Assembly (NCBI GenBank): GCA_902578805.1 | Contig: CACHEH010000002.1 | Span: 159,095 to 223,094 of the forward strand | Length of the DNA: 64,000 nt | Direction of reading: 5' to 3' | Source: an uncultured SAR116 cluster alpha proteobacterium | Lineage (GTDB): Bacteria; Pseudomonadota; Alphaproteobacteria; Puniceispirillales; Marisalimonadaceae | In this document: piece by piece, positions 16,462 through 25,356 of the stretch | Layout: every line of letters begins with the position of its first letter | Position numbering within the stretch: the stretch's first letter is position 1 | Made by a program: the position numbers and the translations under genes | Notes under the pieces: model-generated | Database searches by the model: none | Told to the model about the DNA's origin: nothing | The model's input: only the letters and a program-made list of their open reading frames with translations

Positions 16462-17295
16462 ATGAAATTTTCAAAATTAGTTGCAGATAGATATGCTGAG
16501 GAAATTGATCTAGATTTTTCAATAATCCAAGAAACAGAAACTCTTAAATCTATTTTATCAAGAAGAAGTATAAGAAAATTTTTAAAAAAGCCAATATCTA
16601 AAGAACTTCTAACTTTACTTTTAGCTGCTGCACAATCTGCTCCGTCTAAATCAAACCTTCAACAATATTCAATTTTAGTAATTCAAGATCAAAATATTAA
16701 AAATGAAATATCTAACTTAATAGGAAATACCAAGTGGGCACTAACAGCGCCAATATTTTTTTTATACCTTGCAGATATAAGAAGAAATATAATAATAACA
16801 AATGATAGAGGATATGAGCATAAAAATAACAATGTTGACACTTTCATGAATGGTGTAATTGATGCTGCTTTATCTATGCAATCAACTATATGCGCATCAG
16901 AATCTTTAGGTCTAGGAGTTTGCCCAATTAGTATTATTAGAAATATTATTGAGGAGGTAAAAGTTATTTGTAAATTACCTAAAGGAGTTTTTCCTATTGC
17001 AGGTTTGGCTTTGGGTTGGCCTGATCAAAAGTCAAATGTGTCTATAAGATTATCTCAAGATATTGTAATACACTTTGATAAATATGACGAAAAAGATTTA
17101 ATTCAAAAAATAAATAAATATGACGAAAGGGTGTTTAAAAAAGATCCAATTCCAGAAAATAAGCAACGTCACGTTGACCTTTATGGGGTTGCAAAAAAGG
17201 GGACGTGGTCAGAAAATATTAGTAGACAATTATCTGTTCCAGAACGAAGTAATTTCAAAAATTGGTTAAATGAAAATGGATTTAATCTTGAATAA
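16462..17295 (+). CDS. Nitroreductase-family FMN oxidoreductase
   Basis: 277 residues. The FMN-binding core begins with ILSRRSIRKFLKKPIS (about 30-46) and AAQSAPSKSNLQQYSILV (about 56-73). The second half has the SLGLGVCPISIIRN and the GLALGWPDQ segments that bind FMN phosphate. Members reduce nitro compounds, quinones or enones using NAD(P)H. The first 25 residues and the last 45 extend beyond the core, as in oxygen-insensitive NfsA-like proteins. The 3' end overlaps the convergent alpha/beta hydrolase by 14 bp. Substrate not predictable. Confidence 0.85.
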   Translation: MKFSKLVADRYAEEIDLDFSIIQETETLKSILSRRSIRKFLKKPISKELLTLLLAAAQSAPSKSNLQQYSILVIQDQNIKNEISNLIGNTKWALTAPIFFLYLADIRRNIIITNDRGYEHKNNNVDTFMNGVIDAALSMQSTICASESLGLGVCPISIIRNIIEEVKVICKLPKGVFPIAGLALGWPDQKSNVSIRLSQDIVIHFDKYDEKDLIQKINKYDERVFKKDPIPENKQRHVDLYGVAKKGTWSENISRQLSVPERSNFKNWLNENGFNLE

Positions 17296-18145
17296 TATTA
17301 TCCAAAATCTTCTTAAATAGCACTTCGTTTTCATACATTATCCAATGACCTATGTTAAATTCCACATGAAATCTGACTTTAGGATTTATAGATCTCAGTA
17401 TTGTCATTCTATCCTCTAGATAAATTCCTACACTGGCATCTTTTTCTCCCCAAATTACGTACAGTGGTATATCTTGTTTTTTTAATATTTGAGCTAAAGT
17501 ATCAGTTGCTGAAATTGGTCGACTTTTAATGCGGTGAGCATCGGTATTTTGTTTTTGCATGTGGACTGCAAAGTCGTCAATTTTCTTTGGATTATGAAAC
17601 ATTAGAATTTCAAGATTTGTTTTATGAGCATTATAAACTTCTTGTTCAGTCATCTTTGAGTGTCTAGGTATCATAGTCTTCATTTCGCCTCTTTTGGCTC
17701 CTAAACCTCCAGGCCCCACCAAAATTAATTTTCTGGGGGATAGTTTTCTTTTAATCAGTTCGTAAGATAAGTGTCCCGCAATTAAACCACCGAAGGAAAA
17801 ACCGCATACCAAAGGATTATCATTTGTTGAGATTAATTCATATAAGGTTTCCGCCAAATTAGATGCAATTTTTTCTGGTGTATGGGGTAGTGCCAAATCA
17901 TCTGATTCTCCAAAACCCGGCATGTCTGGGATCAAAACATTGAAATTTTTAGAAAATGGTATTGCTTGTTTTATCCAATGTTTCCAACTTCCATAACCAC
18001 CATGCAAAAGAATTAGAGGTGTCCCCTTACCCCAAGATCTCCAACATATTTTACCACCATTAGAATTTAATAATTTTTTTTGGGAGTTTTTTTCAATCTC
18101 AGATAAATAATTAGTATATTTGTTAAAATTAAAATTATTTTCCAT
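17282..18145 (-). CDS. Alpha/beta-fold hydrolase
   Basis: 287 residues, no signal peptide. The HGGYGSWKHW oxyanion region (about 48-57), the nucleophile elbow GFSFGG (Ser, about 115-120), an Asp in WGEKDASV and a His in NIGHWIMYE form a plausible Ser-Asp-His triad. Resembles meta-cleavage-product hydrolases and other C-C or ester hydrolases (MhpC/BphD-like), but this family cannot be assigned a substrate by sequence alone. Divergent from the CoA-transferase gene 133 bp away, so it might belong to the same catabolic neighbourhood. Confidence 0.85.
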   Translation of the reverse strand: MENNFNFNKYTNYLSEIEKNSQKKLLNSNGGKICWRSWGKGTPLILLHGGYGSWKHWIKQAIPFSKNFNVLIPDMPGFGESDDLALPHTPEKIASNLAETLYELISTNDNPLVCGFSFGGLIAGHLSYELIKRKLSPRKLILVGPGGLGAKRGEMKTMIPRHSKMTEQEVYNAHKTNLEILMFHNPKKIDDFAVHMQKQNTDAHRIKSRPISATDTLAQILKKQDIPLYVIWGEKDASVGIYLEDRMTILRSINPKVRFHVEFNIGHWIMYENEVLFKKILDNIIQD

Positions 18146-18209
18146 TAATTACCTCAACGATATCCTCAAAGACTAATAATTTTTTTTTTAAATATTAACA
18201 AGCATTTTA

Positions 18210-18237
18210 TTGATCTCTTAACATTTAATAATATAAG
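18210..18237 (+). promoter_or_regulatory. Candidate sigma70 promoter for the CoA-transferase/crotonase operon
   Basis: TTGATC (18210-18215), 16-bp spacer, TATAAG (18232-18237), 41 bases before the ATG at 18279. Four of six and five of six consensus matches in the divergent gap; the gap is very AT-rich so this is moderate evidence. Confidence 0.45.
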
Positions 18238-18278
18238 ATGAGACAATAAAGAAAATACTTGGTAATGGAGAACACCTA

Positions 18279-19472
18279 ATGCCACATTTACCTGCATCTG
18301 ATGCATTGTCACATATAAGAGTTATTGATCTTACTAGAGTTAGATCAGGTCCGACAGCGGTTAGACAACTTGCTGATTGGGGAGCAGACGTTATAAAAGT
18401 AGAGGCTCCAGAAAGTGTTGAACCAGATGGCGCGTTAGGTGCATCAAGGCACACTTCTGATTTTCAAAATTTACATCGTAACAAAAGAAGCATTACTCTT
18501 AATTTAAAAAAATCTGAGGCTATAGAAATTTTAATGAAATTAGTAGAAAAGTCAGATGTGGTAGTTGAGAACTTTCGACCAGATGTAAAGCAAAGACTAG
18601 GTATTGACTACGAGATATTAAAAAAAAGAAATCCTAGAATTATTCTTGCTAGCATATCAGGATTTGGTCAGGATGGCCCATATGCACATAGACCAGGCTT
18701 TGATCAAATCGCTCAAGGCATGGGTGGATTAATGAGTATAACTGGAGAACCTGGAAAGGGCCCAATGAGAGTTGGTATTCCAGTAGCTGATTTAACAGCA
18801 GGATTGTTCTGTGCAATGGGAATTCAGACTGCCCTTATAGAAAGAGAAAAATCTGGTCTTGGTCAATGGGTAAACACATCATTATTACAAGCTCAAATTT
18901 TTATGTTAGATTTTCAAGCCTCCCGGTGGCTTTGTGATAATAATGTAGCAGGACAGGCTGGTAATAATCATCCAACTAGTGTTCCCACTGGAGTTTTCAA
19001 AACTTCAGATGGTTCAATTAACTTAGCAGTTGCGGGTGAAACAATTTGGAGACGTTTTGCTGAAGCAGTTGACAAAAGAGATTGGCTGGAAATGGAAGAA
19101 TTTAAAGATGCAAGAAATCGATTAAAAAACAGAGATTATCTAAATAGCTTAATTGAAGAACTAACCGTTACTAAATCGTCTAATGAGTGGGTTAAAAAAT
19201 TAGAAAAGGTAGGCGTTCCCTGTGGTCCAATCAATTCTATAGATAAGGTTTTTGATGATCCCCAGGTAAAACATCTTGGCATAGCTCAATCTGTAGATAC
19301 AATTCCTTTTGGTGAAACGGAATTAGTTGGACAACCCTTTAATTTGTCTCGTACTCCTAGTAGTTTGAAGCAACGTCCACCAGAAAAAGGTGAACAAAAT
19401 AGCGATGTCCTCAACGAACTGGGTTTCAGTAATAAAGAACTTAATGATTTAAAAAATCAAAATATTATTTAA
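18279..19472 (+). CDS. Family III CoA-transferase (CaiB/BaiF type)
   Basis: 397 residues. Members move CoA between acyl-CoA donors and carboxylates through an aspartyl-CoA intermediate. Seen here: the N-terminal IRVIDLTRVRSGPTAVRQLADWGADVIKVE block, NKRSITLNLK, VVVENFRPDV, GFGQDGPYA, and the candidate catalytic Asp at about 171 in PVADLTAG. GGAG eight bases before the ATG supports the start. It is followed 15 bp later by a crotonase-fold gene, suggesting that a carboxylate is activated to a CoA ester and then modified. Substrates of this family cannot be inferred from sequence. Confidence 0.9.
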   Translation: MPHLPASDALSHIRVIDLTRVRSGPTAVRQLADWGADVIKVEAPESVEPDGALGASRHTSDFQNLHRNKRSITLNLKKSEAIEILMKLVEKSDVVVENFRPDVKQRLGIDYEILKKRNPRIILASISGFGQDGPYAHRPGFDQIAQGMGGLMSITGEPGKGPMRVGIPVADLTAGLFCAMGIQTALIEREKSGLGQWVNTSLLQAQIFMLDFQASRWLCDNNVAGQAGNNHPTSVPTGVFKTSDGSINLAVAGETIWRRFAEAVDKRDWLEMEEFKDARNRLKNRDYLNSLIEELTVTKSSNEWVKKLEKVGVPCGPINSIDKVFDDPQVKHLGIAQSVDTIPFGETELVGQPFNLSRTPSSLKQRPPEKGEQNSDVLNELGFSNKELNDLKNQNII

Positions 19473-19487
19473 TTTATAGGAATAATC

Positions 19488-20276
19488 ATGACTGAAGAAA
19501 AAATGTTATCTCGAACACAAGAAAGTGTAGGACATATTATTTTTAATAATCCAGAAAAACATAATGCTGTATCTATAGAAATGTGGGATGCTCTTGAAAA
19601 ATTTCTTAATCAATTCAGAGAGGATAAAAATATCAGAGTTGTTGTTCTTGAGGGGGCTGGAGGTAAATCATTTGTTTCTGGAGCTGACATATCAAAATTT
19701 GATAAAGAAAGGAGTACAAAAGAAGCTGTATTAAGCTATAACAAGCGAACACATAAAGTTTATGAACTTCTTGAGACATTTCCAAAACCAACAATAGCGA
19801 AAATTAATGGTTACTGTATTGGTGGTGGACTAAACTTAGCTGTGTGTTGTGACATAAGAATTTGCTCTGAAAAGTCAATATTTGCAATGCCTGCAGCAAA
19901 ATTATCTCTTGGTTACCCCTTTTCATCAATAAAAAGGTTGTTTGATATAATGGGACCTGGAATGGCTAAACACTTTATGTTTACTGCTGAAAAAATCTCT
20001 TCAAACGAGGCTGTTTCTTGCGGTTTGGTTCAAAAGCTAGTTGTTGAGGAAAATTTAGAAACCTTTGTGAATGATTATGCTTTTACAATTTCTAAAAATG
20101 CTCCTTTAACTATAAAGGCAATGAAACAAATAGGTATTGAAATTTTAAAAAATCCCTTAGAAAGGGATTTGTCTTTATGTGATCAATTAGCGTCCGCTTG
20201 TTTTGATAGCGAAGATTATAAAGAAGGAAGAAAAGCGTTTATGGAGAAAAGGACGCCAAACTTTCAAGGTTTCTAA
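19488..20276 (+). CDS. Crotonase-superfamily protein lacking the hydratase glutamates
   Basis: 262 residues, enoyl-CoA hydratase/isomerase fold. The CoA-binding and oxyanion-hole segments KHNAVS, FVSGADIS and NGYCIGGGLNLA are clear. However, the two catalytic glutamates of classic enoyl-CoA hydratase are absent: the GGGxE position is Asn (about 116) and the PE position is Ala (about 136, in AMPAAKLSLG). It is therefore unlikely to be a simple hydratase and may be an isomerase, hydrolase, decarboxylase or lyase of the superfamily. Second gene of the CoA-transferase operon; it converges on the amidohydrolase gene 3 bp away. Confidence 0.85.
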   Translation: MTEEKMLSRTQESVGHIIFNNPEKHNAVSIEMWDALEKFLNQFREDKNIRVVVLEGAGGKSFVSGADISKFDKERSTKEAVLSYNKRTHKVYELLETFPKPTIAKINGYCIGGGLNLAVCCDIRICSEKSIFAMPAAKLSLGYPFSSIKRLFDIMGPGMAKHFMFTAEKISSNEAVSCGLVQKLVVEENLETFVNDYAFTISKNAPLTIKAMKQIGIEILKNPLERDLSLCDQLASACFDSEDYKEGRKAFMEKRTPNFQGF

Positions 20277-20279
20277 TCT

Positions 20280-21185
20280 TCATATAGGATTATAATATTT
20301 GACAGCATTGTCATGAAATAGACATTTGATTTCATTTTGTGCCATATCTGCTGTGATTTTTTTAAAACCATCATAAATTTCATCAAAACTAGCCCATAAA
20401 CCATCAACAGGGAAATTAGATGCAAACATGCATTTTTCATATCCAAAAATATTAATAGTATCTAATATTATATCTTTATTTAATTCAACAGTCCATTTTT
20501 GACCAGGAACACAAATACCAGAAATTTTTATAGCTGTATTTGGTTGTTCGGCAAATTCTTCTAAATTAGCTTTCCATTGATCTAATCCATCAAAAGATCT
20601 ATCTGAAGGAAGCCCTGTATGATTTAATATAATGATTGTATCAGGAAAATCTTTTGCTAATTGTGTTGCATCATTAAGATGCCACCATGGAGTTTGTAGA
20701 TCGAAATGTAGTTTGTATTTTTTTAATAAAGAATATCCTTTTCTAAAAACAGGATCATTTAGTGACCCCTTTATATTATCAAGTTTAATATTTGGATGCT
20801 TACTTGATTTAGGCTTATGCCTAATACTTCTTGTAAGATCAAACTTAGACTGATTTTCTAGCACTTTTTCAATATCGTTTCTGTCAAACCATGCTTGTGC
20901 AACTAAAGCATTTGGAAAACCAGTCTTTTCATATAATTTGTGAAGCCATTCAGTTTCACCTATAGGGTCATCTGGATCCCACTCAGTTTCCATGTGTATT
21001 GTCTTTACAATATTATGATTTTTACTAGCTTCAAAATAATCGGATGTTAGAAAATTTTTACAAATAGATTTATAATCACCGTATCTAAATGATATTTGCT
21101 TATTTGGGTTCAACCAAGGGTTCTTTTTTAAACTTAAATCCCAGAAGTGATGATGAGCGTCTATAATTGGTAAATCTTTCATCAT
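20280..21185 (-). CDS. Amidohydrolase-2 family metal-dependent hydrolase
   Basis: About 301 residues, TIM-barrel metallohydrolase related to L-fuconolactonase and 2-pyrone-4,6-dicarboxylate lactonase. The N-terminal IIDAHHHFWD holds the metal-binding HxH. Further on are ETEWD, NHTGLPSD (with His of strand 6) and the closing FASNFPVDG (Asp). Cytoplasmic. Start is uncertain: ATG at 21185 or 21182 puts the protein seven to ten bases after the upstream stop and gives the usual short lead before IIDAHHH; ATG at 21212 would overlap the upstream gene by 20 bp. Probably hydrolyses a lactone or similar ring in the same pathway as the adjacent dehydrogenase; substrate inferred only by family. Confidence 0.85.
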   Translation of the reverse strand: MMKDLPIIDAHHHFWDLSLKKNPWLNPNKQISFRYGDYKSICKNFLTSDYFEASKNHNIVKTIHMETEWDPDDPIGETEWLHKLYEKTGFPNALVAQAWFDRNDIEKVLENQSKFDLTRSIRHKPKSSKHPNIKLDNIKGSLNDPVFRKGYSLLKKYKLHFDLQTPWWHLNDATQLAKDFPDTIIILNHTGLPSDRSFDGLDQWKANLEEFAEQPNTAIKISGICVPGQKWTVELNKDIILDTINIFGYEKCMFASNFPVDGLWASFDEIYDGFKKITADMAQNEIKCLFHDNAVKYYNPI

Positions 21186-21192
21186 TAAATTC

Positions 21193-22077
21193 TTAAATTT
21201 TTTTTGATTCATATAATTTTACTAAAGATGTTCCATCTAAGTTTTCTTTTGCGCTGTTTGTCAAAATTGTAAATAATTTTGTGGTTAGTGAAGACATAGG
21301 TATTGGTGTGTTTTTAGTTTCAGCTAATTTTGATACCATTTGTAAATCTTTTAAAATCTGTGAAGCATATCCTTTGGGTGCAAAATCTCTATTTACTATT
21401 CTAGGAAATAGATCTTTTAACAAATTAGATCCTGCATGACCGTCAGAAAGAGCTTCTGGGATTTTGCATGCATCAACATTCCAAGCTTTAGCAAAGGACG
21501 CTGCCTCTGCTAATATTGCATAATTATTTAAAACTATTATTTGGTTAATCATTTTTACTATTTGACCAGACCCAGTTACGCCGAAATAAGTAAATTTTGA
21601 AGATATTGCTTCTAAAATAGGTTTAACATTGTCTACAACTTTTTCGTCACCACCTACCATAATAGCAAGGTTACCCTCTAAGGCTTTATCGGGGCCACCG
21701 GAGACTGGCGCGTCAATCCATGACGCTCCTGTTTTTTTATTTAGCTGATTAGCAAAATTAATTGTTTCGTTTACTAAGGTAGTGGACAAATCCAAAATAA
21801 TAGTATTTTCATTAGCATTATTAATTATACCATTTTTTTCAAAAACTACTTCTTTTACACTTTCTGTTTTATCAACACATAAAATTATTATGTCATTAAA
21901 TTTGGATATTTGAGAAGCATTTTCGATTAATTTGATATTTGACATTTTTTTTAAAGGATCTAGTTTTTCTAAATTTTTGTCATATGCTTCAATTTTATAA
22001 TCTAAGTAAGAAAGTCTTTTGACTAGAGATAGGCCCATTAATCCTATACCTATAAATCCTATATTTAGATTATTCAT
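21193..22077 (-). CDS. Beta-hydroxyacid dehydrogenase (3-hydroxyisobutyrate dehydrogenase family)
   Basis: 294 residues. N-terminal Rossmann motif GFIGIGLMG (about 7-15), substrate-binding DAPVSGGPDKALEGNLAIMVGG (about 138-160), and the catalytic Lys in GSGQIVKMINQ. These features define the family of 3-hydroxyisobutyrate, tartronate-semialdehyde and 6-phosphogluconate-like dehydrogenases. A specific substrate cannot be chosen; the downstream lactonase-like hydrolase suggests a sugar-acid or aromatic-acid route. First gene of a two-gene minus-strand operon, divergent from the EamA transporter with a 126-bp gap. Confidence 0.88.
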   Translation of the reverse strand: MNNLNIGFIGIGLMGLSLVKRLSYLDYKIEAYDKNLEKLDPLKKMSNIKLIENASQISKFNDIIILCVDKTESVKEVVFEKNGIINNANENTIILDLSTTLVNETINFANQLNKKTGASWIDAPVSGGPDKALEGNLAIMVGGDEKVVDNVKPILEAISSKFTYFGVTGSGQIVKMINQIIVLNNYAILAEAASFAKAWNVDACKIPEALSDGHAGSNLLKDLFPRIVNRDFAPKGYASQILKDLQMVSKLAETKNTPIPMSSLTTKLFTILTNSAKENLDGTSLVKLYESKKI

Positions 22078-22203
22078 TTTAAACTCGTAAAAATTGTAAT
22101 TTATTTATACATATTAAACTTAAACAGAGACGTTAATAGCATCAATTTTTAAAATTATATATTTTGAAACTATAAGGCAAATTTTTCCGGAACAAAGACT
22201 GCC

Positions 22204-23076
22204 ATGATAAATAATGTAAAACTAGGTATCTTCATTATAATCCTCTCAACACTATTCTTTGCTATCATGGATGGTGTTTCAAGATATTTAGCTGATACTT
22301 ATAATGTTTTTGTCATCAACATGATTAGAAGTTGGGTTCTAGCGTTGTTAGTTGTTTCTATTAGTCTTAGAAACAAAAATGGTATTGCAAAAGTTTTAAA
22401 AACAAAACAACCTTATATTCAGCTAATTAGAGGATTATTACTCACAAGTGCTATTCTCATAGGAGTTTATTCATTTACCAAGCTTGGCTTAGTCCAAACA
22501 CATTCGATACTTTCCTCTTTCCCATTGATTGTAGTTGCTTTTTCAGGACCAATATTAAAAGAAAAGATTGGTATTCAGCGATTTTTAGCAGTAATCTTTG
22601 GTTTTACTGGCGTTATAATAATATTGGATCCTACAAATTATATCCTGAGCTTTGACGCAATTTTACCTGTTGTAGGTGCTTTTGTTTTGGGTTTTTATTC
22701 AATTCTTACAAGAAAGGTTTCAGAAACAGACACATCAGAAACAAGTTTTTTTTGGGTTGCTATTGTCGGTTTCGTTGTTATGACAATTGTTGGACCATTT
22801 TACTGGGAGCCAATCTTATTAAATGATTGGGGTTGGATGGCATTGTTATGTGTTTTGAGTACTGCTGGTCATTTTCTTTTAATCAAGGCTTATGAAAACG
22901 CAGAAGCCAGTATCCTTCAGCCATTTACATATTTTCAGTTGTTCTTTGCATCTGTTGTAGGAATATTAATATTCGATGATGAAATAACCATGTCAATTAT
23001 TTTTGGAGGTAGTATAGTTGTTGCAAGCGGAATTTTTGCAGCATGGAGAACACACATAAAAAGCAAAAATAATTAA
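22204..23076 (+). CDS. EamA/DMT-family transporter, ten transmembrane helices
   Basis: 290 residues with about ten hydrophobic helices in two similar EamA halves (about 5-135 and 150-285), the layout of drug/metabolite transporters such as RhaT-like, YdcZ-like and S-adenosylmethionine exporters. The PILKEKIG motif ends the first half and the LLIKAYENAEASILQPFTYFQ segment is the typical sequence after helix 8. Inner membrane. Direction of transport and substrate unknown. Divergent from the hydroxyacid dehydrogenase, so it may carry a substrate or product of that island. Confidence 0.87.
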   Translation: MINNVKLGIFIIILSTLFFAIMDGVSRYLADTYNVFVINMIRSWVLALLVVSISLRNKNGIAKVLKTKQPYIQLIRGLLLTSAILIGVYSFTKLGLVQTHSILSSFPLIVVAFSGPILKEKIGIQRFLAVIFGFTGVIIILDPTNYILSFDAILPVVGAFVLGFYSILTRKVSETDTSETSFFWVAIVGFVVMTIVGPFYWEPILLNDWGWMALLCVLSTAGHFLLIKAYENAEASILQPFTYFQLFFASVVGILIFDDEITMSIIFGGSIVVASGIFAAWRTHIKSKNN

Positions 23077-23120
23077 AATTTATTTTTTTATTAAATGATT
23101 AATCGATATAGGAGGTTTAA

Positions 23121-23813
23121 TTGAATAAAACTATTTTAATTACTGGTGCCAACAGAGGTATTGGTTTGGCGCTAACAAAGTTCTGTCTTAGTAAAAATTT
23201 TCACGTTGAAGCATGTTGTAGAAATCCAGACACCTCTGATGAACTAAATAGATTATCAATTAATAATACTCATCTTAATATAAATAAAATGGATGTTACT
23301 AGTACCAAAAGTATTTTGAGTGCTGCAGAAAATTTTAAAAATGAAATTGACATCATTGTTTGCAATGCAGGTGTTAATAATGGTAAGGGAGACATATTTA
23401 GTGAAGAGCATAATGAAAATGCTATTATGGAAGTAATGATGGTAAATGTTGGTGGACCATTCTTAACAATTCAAAATCTTTATAAAAACCTTAATAAAAA
23501 ATCTACATCTAAAATTGTTATTATTTCTTCTCTAATGGGAACTCAAACGCATCTCTCAAAAAATGCTCCTATATACAGAGCTTCTAAGGCAGCCGCTAAT
23601 AATTTAATGAGAACAATATCAAATCATTTCTTAGATGATAATATTATTGTGTCATCATACCATCCAGGGTGGGTAAGGACTGATATGGGTGGAGTTAATG
23701 CCGATTTATCAACTGAAGAAAGTGCAACTGGGTTAGTGAATCATTTTTTAAATTTAAAAAAATCTGATTCTGGAAAATTTTTTAATTATGATGGAAGACC
23801 ACTTCCATTATAG
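23121..23813 (+). CDS. Short-chain dehydrogenase, TTG start
   Basis: 230 residues. TTG at 23121 is chosen because a perfect AGGAGG sits five bases upstream; it yields MNKTILITGANRGIGLALTKF with the TGxxxGIG cofactor motif at about residues 8-15. CNAGVN (NAG motif), a catalytic Ser in IISSLMG, and the YRASK Tyr-Lys pair are present. HPGWVRTDMGG follows, characteristic of the C-factor/sniffer-like SDR branch that often acts on small carbonyls. It sits between the transporter and the GNAT gene on the same strand. Substrate unknown. Confidence 0.87.
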   Translation: MNKTILITGANRGIGLALTKFCLSKNFHVEACCRNPDTSDELNRLSINNTHLNINKMDVTSTKSILSAAENFKNEIDIIVCNAGVNNGKGDIFSEEHNENAIMEVMMVNVGGPFLTIQNLYKNLNKKSTSKIVIISSLMGTQTHLSKNAPIYRASKAAANNLMRTISNHFLDDNIIVSSYHPGWVRTDMGGVNADLSTEESATGLVNHFLNLKKSDSGKFFNYDGRPLPL

Positions 23814-23853
23814 AAGTTTGTTTTACATTTTAACTTTTGGTTAATAAAAGATT

Positions 23854-24294
23854 ATGAATAACTTTATCTTTAAAGAAATAAGTTCAAAAGAAGAAATGAA
23901 TAAATCCTATGCCATCAGAACAAGAGTTTTTTGTGAAGAACAAAAAATATCTAAGGAAATAGAGTTTGATAATTTAGATCACCTTTGCGGTCATTTTTTA
24001 ATTTTTGATGGTGTAAAAGCAATTGGAACAGCAAGAGTTCGTCAAAAAGAAAAGGGTCTTCTCAAAATTGAAAGGGTAGCGGTTTTAAAAGAATTTAGAA
24101 GATTAAAAGTAGGATCAATTTTAATTAAAAATGTTATCAAACACTATTTGCACTTGGATTATAACAAATCTATCATTTTACATAGCCAGGTTGCAGTTGC
24201 AGATTTTTATAAAACTTTGAGTTTTTCTGCTTATGGAAATGAGTTTTATGAGGATGGGATTCCTCATATAGCAATGAAATATGTTAAAAATTAA
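23854..24294 (+). CDS. GNAT-family N-acetyltransferase (YjcF/ElaA-like)
   Basis: 146 residues. GNAT core with AIRTRVFCEEQKI near the N-terminus (typical of the YjcF-type group, where the protein is described by 'VFxxEQ'), the strand GTARVRQKEKGLLKIERVAVLKEFRRLKVG with the acetyl-CoA pyrophosphate loop RRLKVGSIL, and the C-terminal FYKTLSFSAYGNEFYEDGIPHIAM. Acceptor substrate unknown. 40 bases after the SDR and 21 bases before the Gfo/Idh gene, so part of the same plus-strand run. Confidence 0.85.
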   Translation: MNNFIFKEISSKEEMNKSYAIRTRVFCEEQKISKEIEFDNLDHLCGHFLIFDGVKAIGTARVRQKEKGLLKIERVAVLKEFRRLKVGSILIKNVIKHYLHLDYNKSIILHSQVAVADFYKTLSFSAYGNEFYEDGIPHIAMKYVKN

Positions 24295-24315
24295 AATTTT
24301 TAAGGTTAATTTTTT

Positions 24316-25341
24316 ATGAAAAAAAAAATTAAAATAGCAATAGTTGGAACAGGATATTTTAGTAAATTTCATTTTGACGCATGGAAGAGATTAGGTGTAG
24401 ATGTTACTGGAATATGTTCTTTAAATATTGATGAAGCTAAAAAACAATCTTATAGATTTAAAAATTGCAAAACGTATAAAAAATTTTCAAAAATGATAAA
24501 TGATATTGAACCAGATCTTGTAGATATTATTGTTCCCCCGTCAAAACACCTTGAATTAATAAGAATTGCCGCTGAGAAAAAAATAAATATTATATGTCAA
24601 AAACCATTCACTAATTCTTTGACGCAAGCAAAAAAAGCTGTTGAAATTGCAAAAAAAAATAAAATCATAATTGCTGTTCATGAAAATTTTAGATTTCAAC
24701 CTTGGTTTAAGAAAATTTTTAAAATTTTAAAAAGTAATCTTTTAGGTGAATTGTTTCAAGTAAGTTTTAGAATGCGTCCAGGTGATGGGCAAGGTCCAAA
24801 TGCTTATCTCGACAGACAACCTTATTTTCAAAATATGAAAAAATTTTTGATACATGAAACTGCTATTCATTTTATTGATTTGTATAGATATTTTTTTGGT
24901 GAAATAGAAAGTGTCTATGCTTCCTTATCTCAATTAAATGAAGTTATTGCTGGCGAAGATTGCGTTACTGTAATTTTTAAATTTAAAAATGGAATCAAAG
25001 GTATTTTTGACGCAAATAGATTATCTGATCATATTGCTGAGGATAGAAGACTTACAATTGGTGAAATGATTGTTGAAGGATCAGATGGCACAATAAGGTT
25101 GAATGGTGATGGCAAAATATTTTACAGAAAATTTGGAAGTAACAACGAAAAATTAGTTAAATATAAATGGATTAATCGAGGATTTGCAGGAGATAGTGTT
25201 TATTTTTATCAAAAACATGTTTTAAACCATTTCCAGAAAGGACAAGAATTATCTAATAGTGCCGAAAATTATTTGATGAACATATTGGTTGAAAATTGTA
25301 TCTATAAGTCAGACAAATTAAAAAAAATGATATATATATAA
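24316..25341 (+). CDS. Gfo/Idh/MocA-family NAD(P)-dependent oxidoreductase
   Basis: 341 residues. The N-terminal Rossmann domain starts IKIAIVGTGYFSKFHF (about 5-20). The EKP-type motif appears as CQKPFT (Lys aligned with the catalytic-site Lys). The C-terminal alpha/beta domain has HETAIHFIDLYRYFFG, with the metal/substrate-binding His-X3-His pattern. Members oxidise or reduce sugars, inositols and sugar nucleotides. The ATG comes 21 bases after the GNAT gene and the stop 15 bases before the DUF4956 gene, so it may modify a sugar for the envelope-associated trio that follows; that link is inference from spacing only. Confidence 0.87.
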   Translation: MKKKIKIAIVGTGYFSKFHFDAWKRLGVDVTGICSLNIDEAKKQSYRFKNCKTYKKFSKMINDIEPDLVDIIVPPSKHLELIRIAAEKKINIICQKPFTNSLTQAKKAVEIAKKNKIIIAVHENFRFQPWFKKIFKILKSNLLGELFQVSFRMRPGDGQGPNAYLDRQPYFQNMKKFLIHETAIHFIDLYRYFFGEIESVYASLSQLNEVIAGEDCVTVIFKFKNGIKGIFDANRLSDHIAEDRRLTIGEMIVEGSDGTIRLNGDGKIFYRKFGSNNEKLVKYKWINRGFAGDSVYFYQKHVLNHFQKGQELSNSAENYLMNILVENCIYKSDKLKKMIYI

Positions 25342-25356
25342 TTTGAGGAGTATTAC

